Shown in pieces: positions 9,749 through 11,949 of a stretch of 11,949 nt of DNA. The number at the start of each line of letters is the position of its first letter. Position 1 is the stretch's first letter. The position numbers and the translations under genes are program-made. The notes beneath the pieces are model-generated. The model was not told the DNA's origin, did no database searches, and was given only the letters and a program-made list of their open reading frames with translations. Origin of the DNA: Methanobacterium sp. (GTDB lineage: Archaea > Methanobacteriota > Methanobacteria > Methanobacteriales > Methanobacteriaceae); contig JAHKLQ010000098.1 in NCBI GenBank assembly GCA_020854975.1, forward strand, positions 1 to 11,949. The letters run 5' to 3'.

Positions 9749-11609
9749 TAGAATGGTTCAATTGGCCAAAAAAGAATTAGAATCGGTTTATGAGAGTGAA
9801 AAACCGGTTGTAATGGTGGGTTCTGCTACTTGTGGCAATTCTGCTGGTGCTAAAGAAGTAGCATCTGTAATCCAAGAGGAATGTGAAGAAAATGGTATAG
9901 AATGCAGAATAGTGAAGGTGGGCTGTATAGGGCTTTGCTATGAAGAACCAATCATCACCATCATTAAACCAAATAATCCTCCTGTATTCTATGGAAGGGT
10001 AACTCCTGAAACTGCAAAAGAACTGGTCCACTCTTACATTGATGGAGAAAACCCCATGGCAGATTATGCACTGGGAACTCTTGGTGAAGAGGAAATGGAA
10101 AGCATTCCCAAACTACGGGATCTCCCAGTCTTAAAACCACAGGTGAGACGGATCCTCCGAAACTGTGGATTAATTGACCCCCACAATATTCAACATTACC
10201 TGGCCCAGGGAGGTTATAGTGGGTTAAGTCAGGCCCTGAAAATGGAACCTGAAGAGGTTATTAACGAGGTTAAACAATCTGGTTTGAGGGGAAGAGGAGG
10301 AGCAGGTTTCCCCACCTGGATGAAATGGCAGTTATGCAGGGATGAAGAATCAGAAACCAAATATTTGGTGTGTAATGCTGATGAAGGTGACCCTGGAGCA
10401 TTCATGAACCGTTCACTCCTGGAAAGTGATCCCCACTCTGTACTGGAAGGAATAGTCATTGCTGCCTATGCCATAGGAGTTCATGAAGGGTACATATACT
10501 GCAGAGCAGAGTACCCCCTTGCCCTGAAGACCCTGAAACAGGCCATCTCTCAGATGAAAGAACAGGGCTTTCTGGGTGAGAATATTCTGGATTCTGGATT
10601 CAACTTCAACATCAAAATTAAAGAAGGAGCAGGAGCATTCGTTTGTGGGGAAGAAACAGCCCTCATTGCATCTATAGAAGGTAAAAGGGGCACTCCACGA
10701 ACTCGCCCCCCATTCCCCACCACTTCTGGCTTATGGGGTAAACCCACGGTCATAAACAACGTGGAAACCATGGCAGGAGTGGCCCTGGTAATGCAGAAAG
10801 GCCCAAACAAATTCAGTGAAGTAGGATCCAAGGACAGTAAAGGAACTAAAACTTTCGCCCTGGTGGGAAATGTCCGTCACACAGGTTTAATAGAAGTGCC
10901 TCTGGGAACAACCCTACGAGAAGTCATATACGACATTGGAGGGGGAATATCTGATGATAAAAAGTTCAAAGCAGTTCAGGTAGGTGGACCTTCAGGAGGA
11001 TGCATACCTGAAGAGTTCCTGGATACACCCATAGATTACAGCTCATTGAACATGGCCGGAGCCATAATGGGCTCTGGAGGGATGGTGATCATGGATGAAG
11101 ACTCCTGCATGGTTGATGTGGCCCATTATTTCTTGAAATTCACCCAAAACGAATCATGCGGTAAATGTGTGCCCTGCAGATTGGGAACCAAACAGATGCT
11201 GGACATATTAACCGATATAACCGAAGGCAGAGGCCAACCTGGTGACATTGAACTTTTAAAAGAACTGGCTGAAGCCATTAAAGCAGCTTCTCTATGTGGT
11301 TTAGGTCAAGGATCTCCCAACCCGGTGTTAACCACCTTACGTTACTTCCGACCCGAATACGATGCACACATCCAGGACAAGATCTGTCCAGCACTGCACT
11401 GTAAAGAACTGATCTCATATGTAATATTACCAGAAAAATGCACAGGATGCAGACTGTGCCTTAAATCATGTCCTGTTGAAGCCATAAGTGGAGAAAAAAA
11501 GCAGCCCCACATGATCAACCAGGAAAAATGTATAAGATGCGGCACATGTATGGATTTATGTCAGGGTAAATATGACTCAATCAAACGTGTATCACCGCCA
11601 AGGACATAA
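9738..11609 (+). CDS. NuoE-NuoF-ferredoxin fusion flavoprotein (NAD(P)-linked formate dehydrogenase or hydrogenase beta subunit)
   Basis: 623 residues. N-terminal thioredoxin-like [2Fe-2S] domain (20-105): C32, C63, C67, with the usual fourth ligand position not obvious (C49 and C56 nearby). Flavoprotein core: GRGGAGFPTWMKW (185-197, FMN), CNADEGDPGAFMNRS (212-226), GEETALIASIEGKRGTPRTR (304-322, NAD binding). The SLBB domain spans about 375-430. N3-type [4Fe-4S] cluster: SCGKCVPCR (C474, C477, C480) plus C520. C-terminal 2x[4Fe-4S] ferredoxin: CTGCRLCLKSC (568-578) and CIRCGTCMDLC (598-608). The layout is that of HydB/NuoF2 proteins of bifurcating hydrogenases and NAD-linked formate dehydrogenases: it passes electrons between NAD(P)H, FMN and FeS clusters. 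It is the first gene of an operon with the partial gene at 11714. Methanogens mostly use F420, so this is notable. Start ATG 9738 with AGGAG about 10 nt before. Confidence 0.93.
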   Translation: MDFNRMVQLAKKELESVYESEKPVVMVGSATCGNSAGAKEVASVIQEECEENGIECRIVKVGCIGLCYEEPIITIIKPNNPPVFYGRVTPETAKELVHSYIDGENPMADYALGTLGEEEMESIPKLRDLPVLKPQVRRILRNCGLIDPHNIQHYLAQGGYSGLSQALKMEPEEVINEVKQSGLRGRGGAGFPTWMKWQLCRDEESETKYLVCNADEGDPGAFMNRSLLESDPHSVLEGIVIAAYAIGVHEGYIYCRAEYPLALKTLKQAISQMKEQGFLGENILDSGFNFNIKIKEGAGAFVCGEETALIASIEGKRGTPRTRPPFPTTSGLWGKPTVINNVETMAGVALVMQKGPNKFSEVGSKDSKGTKTFALVGNVRHTGLIEVPLGTTLREVIYDIGGGISDDKKFKAVQVGGPSGGCIPEEFLDTPIDYSSLNMAGAIMGSGGMVIMDEDSCMVDVAHYFLKFTQNESCGKCVPCRLGTKQMLDILTDITEGRGQPGDIELLKELAEAIKAASLCGLGQGSPNPVLTTLRYFRPEYDAHIQDKICPALHCKELISYVILPEKCTGCRLCLKSCPVEAISGEKKQPHMINQEKCIRCGTCMDLCQGKYDSIKRVSPPRT

Positions 11610-11713
11610 ATAAGTTGATTAGAGGATTATAATAGATTATCATCAAATCATCAAAGTAATGACGAAATATAATAGTAGATTAATCGTTTATCATAGATTT
11701 TAGAGGCATTTAG

Positions 11714-11949
11714 ATGGATGAAATAAAATTCACCATAGATGGATTACAGATCAAAGCCGAGAAAGGAGAAACCATTCTCAAGGCAGCACTTCGAAATGGA
11801 ATTTACATTCCTCATCTCTGTTATCACCCTGATTTAAAGCCTATGGGGGCCTGTAGGTTATGTCTGGTTGAAAATGAAGATGGTCGCCTGGTCACATCAT
11901 GTGAAACTCAGGTAGAAGAGGGAATGAAAATATCCACCAACACCCAACA
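11714..11949 (+). CDS. N-terminus of NuoG/FdhA-like [2Fe-2S] subunit (partial, cut by window edge)
   Basis: 78 residues visible. The N-terminal plant-type [2Fe-2S] ferredoxin domain, beginning MDEIKFTIDG, has ligands C36, C47, C50, C63 (CX10CX2CX12C), in HLCYHPD, MGACRLCLVE and TSCETQV. This opening is shared by NAD-linked formate dehydrogenase alpha subunits, NuoG and [FeFe]-hydrogenase HydA; the remainder, which would distinguish them, lies outside. The nearby FdhD favours formate dehydrogenase. AGAGG lies 7 nt before ATG 11714. A 104-bp spacer separates it from the flavoprotein gene; it has no clear terminator, though AAATATAATAG near 11667 could be an internal promoter. Confidence 0.85.
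   Translation, partial: MDEIKFTIDGLQIKAEKGETILKAALRNGIYIPHLCYHPDLKPMGACRLCLVENEDGRLVTSCETQVEEGMKISTNTQ

Overview
The window looks like chromosomal DNA of a mesophilic methanogenic archaeon, most likely of the order Methanobacteriales (Methanobacterium-like). The evidence is an archaeal class I lysyl-tRNA synthetase, an archaeal-length ThiC, a free-standing 6-phospho-3-hexuloisomerase, AT-rich spacers with TATA-like boxes, T-run terminators, and GGTGA or GGAGG ribosome binding sites, often with TTG or GTG starts. No IS element, CRISPR array, tRNA or rRNA was seen.

Left part (1-1918): the last 29 codons of an unrecognised plus-strand gene converge on a minus-strand gene pair. The first gene of the pair is a small CGSC-motif protein, the cysteine form of the UGSC (seleno)protein family. 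The second is a conserved, cysteine-rich 383-residue protein. A 27-bp tandem duplication copies the last eight codons plus the stop of the CGSC gene into the spacer between them.

Middle part (2049-7134, all minus strand): lysyl-tRNA synthetase, ThiC (thiamine pyrimidine synthesis), a PfkB/ribokinase-family kinase, and a ModE/LysR-like regulator with a substrate-binding-like effector domain. A T-rich stretch follows each of these genes, so they are probably separate transcription units.

Right part (7135-11949): 6-phospho-3-hexuloisomerase is divergent from the regulator. FdhD (sulfur donor for the formate dehydrogenase cofactor) and a cysteine-less carboxymuconolactone decarboxylase-like protein lie on the minus strand. 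After a 496-bp spacer, a plus-strand operon begins with a NuoE/NuoF/ferredoxin fusion flavoprotein (623 aa), followed by the N-terminus of a [2Fe-2S] NuoG/FdhA-like subunit cut by the window edge. FdhD, a ModE-like regulator and a NuoF-FdhA-like pair together suggest a pyridine-nucleotide-linked or electron-bifurcating formate dehydrogenase (or hydrogenase). This would be distinct from the F420-linked formate dehydrogenase usual in these methanogens.

The two parts most worth a second look are the CGSC pair, whose biochemical role I cannot name, and the NAD(P)-type flavoprotein module in a methanogen. Functional claims are by recognition of motifs and family resemblance only; no database search was run.
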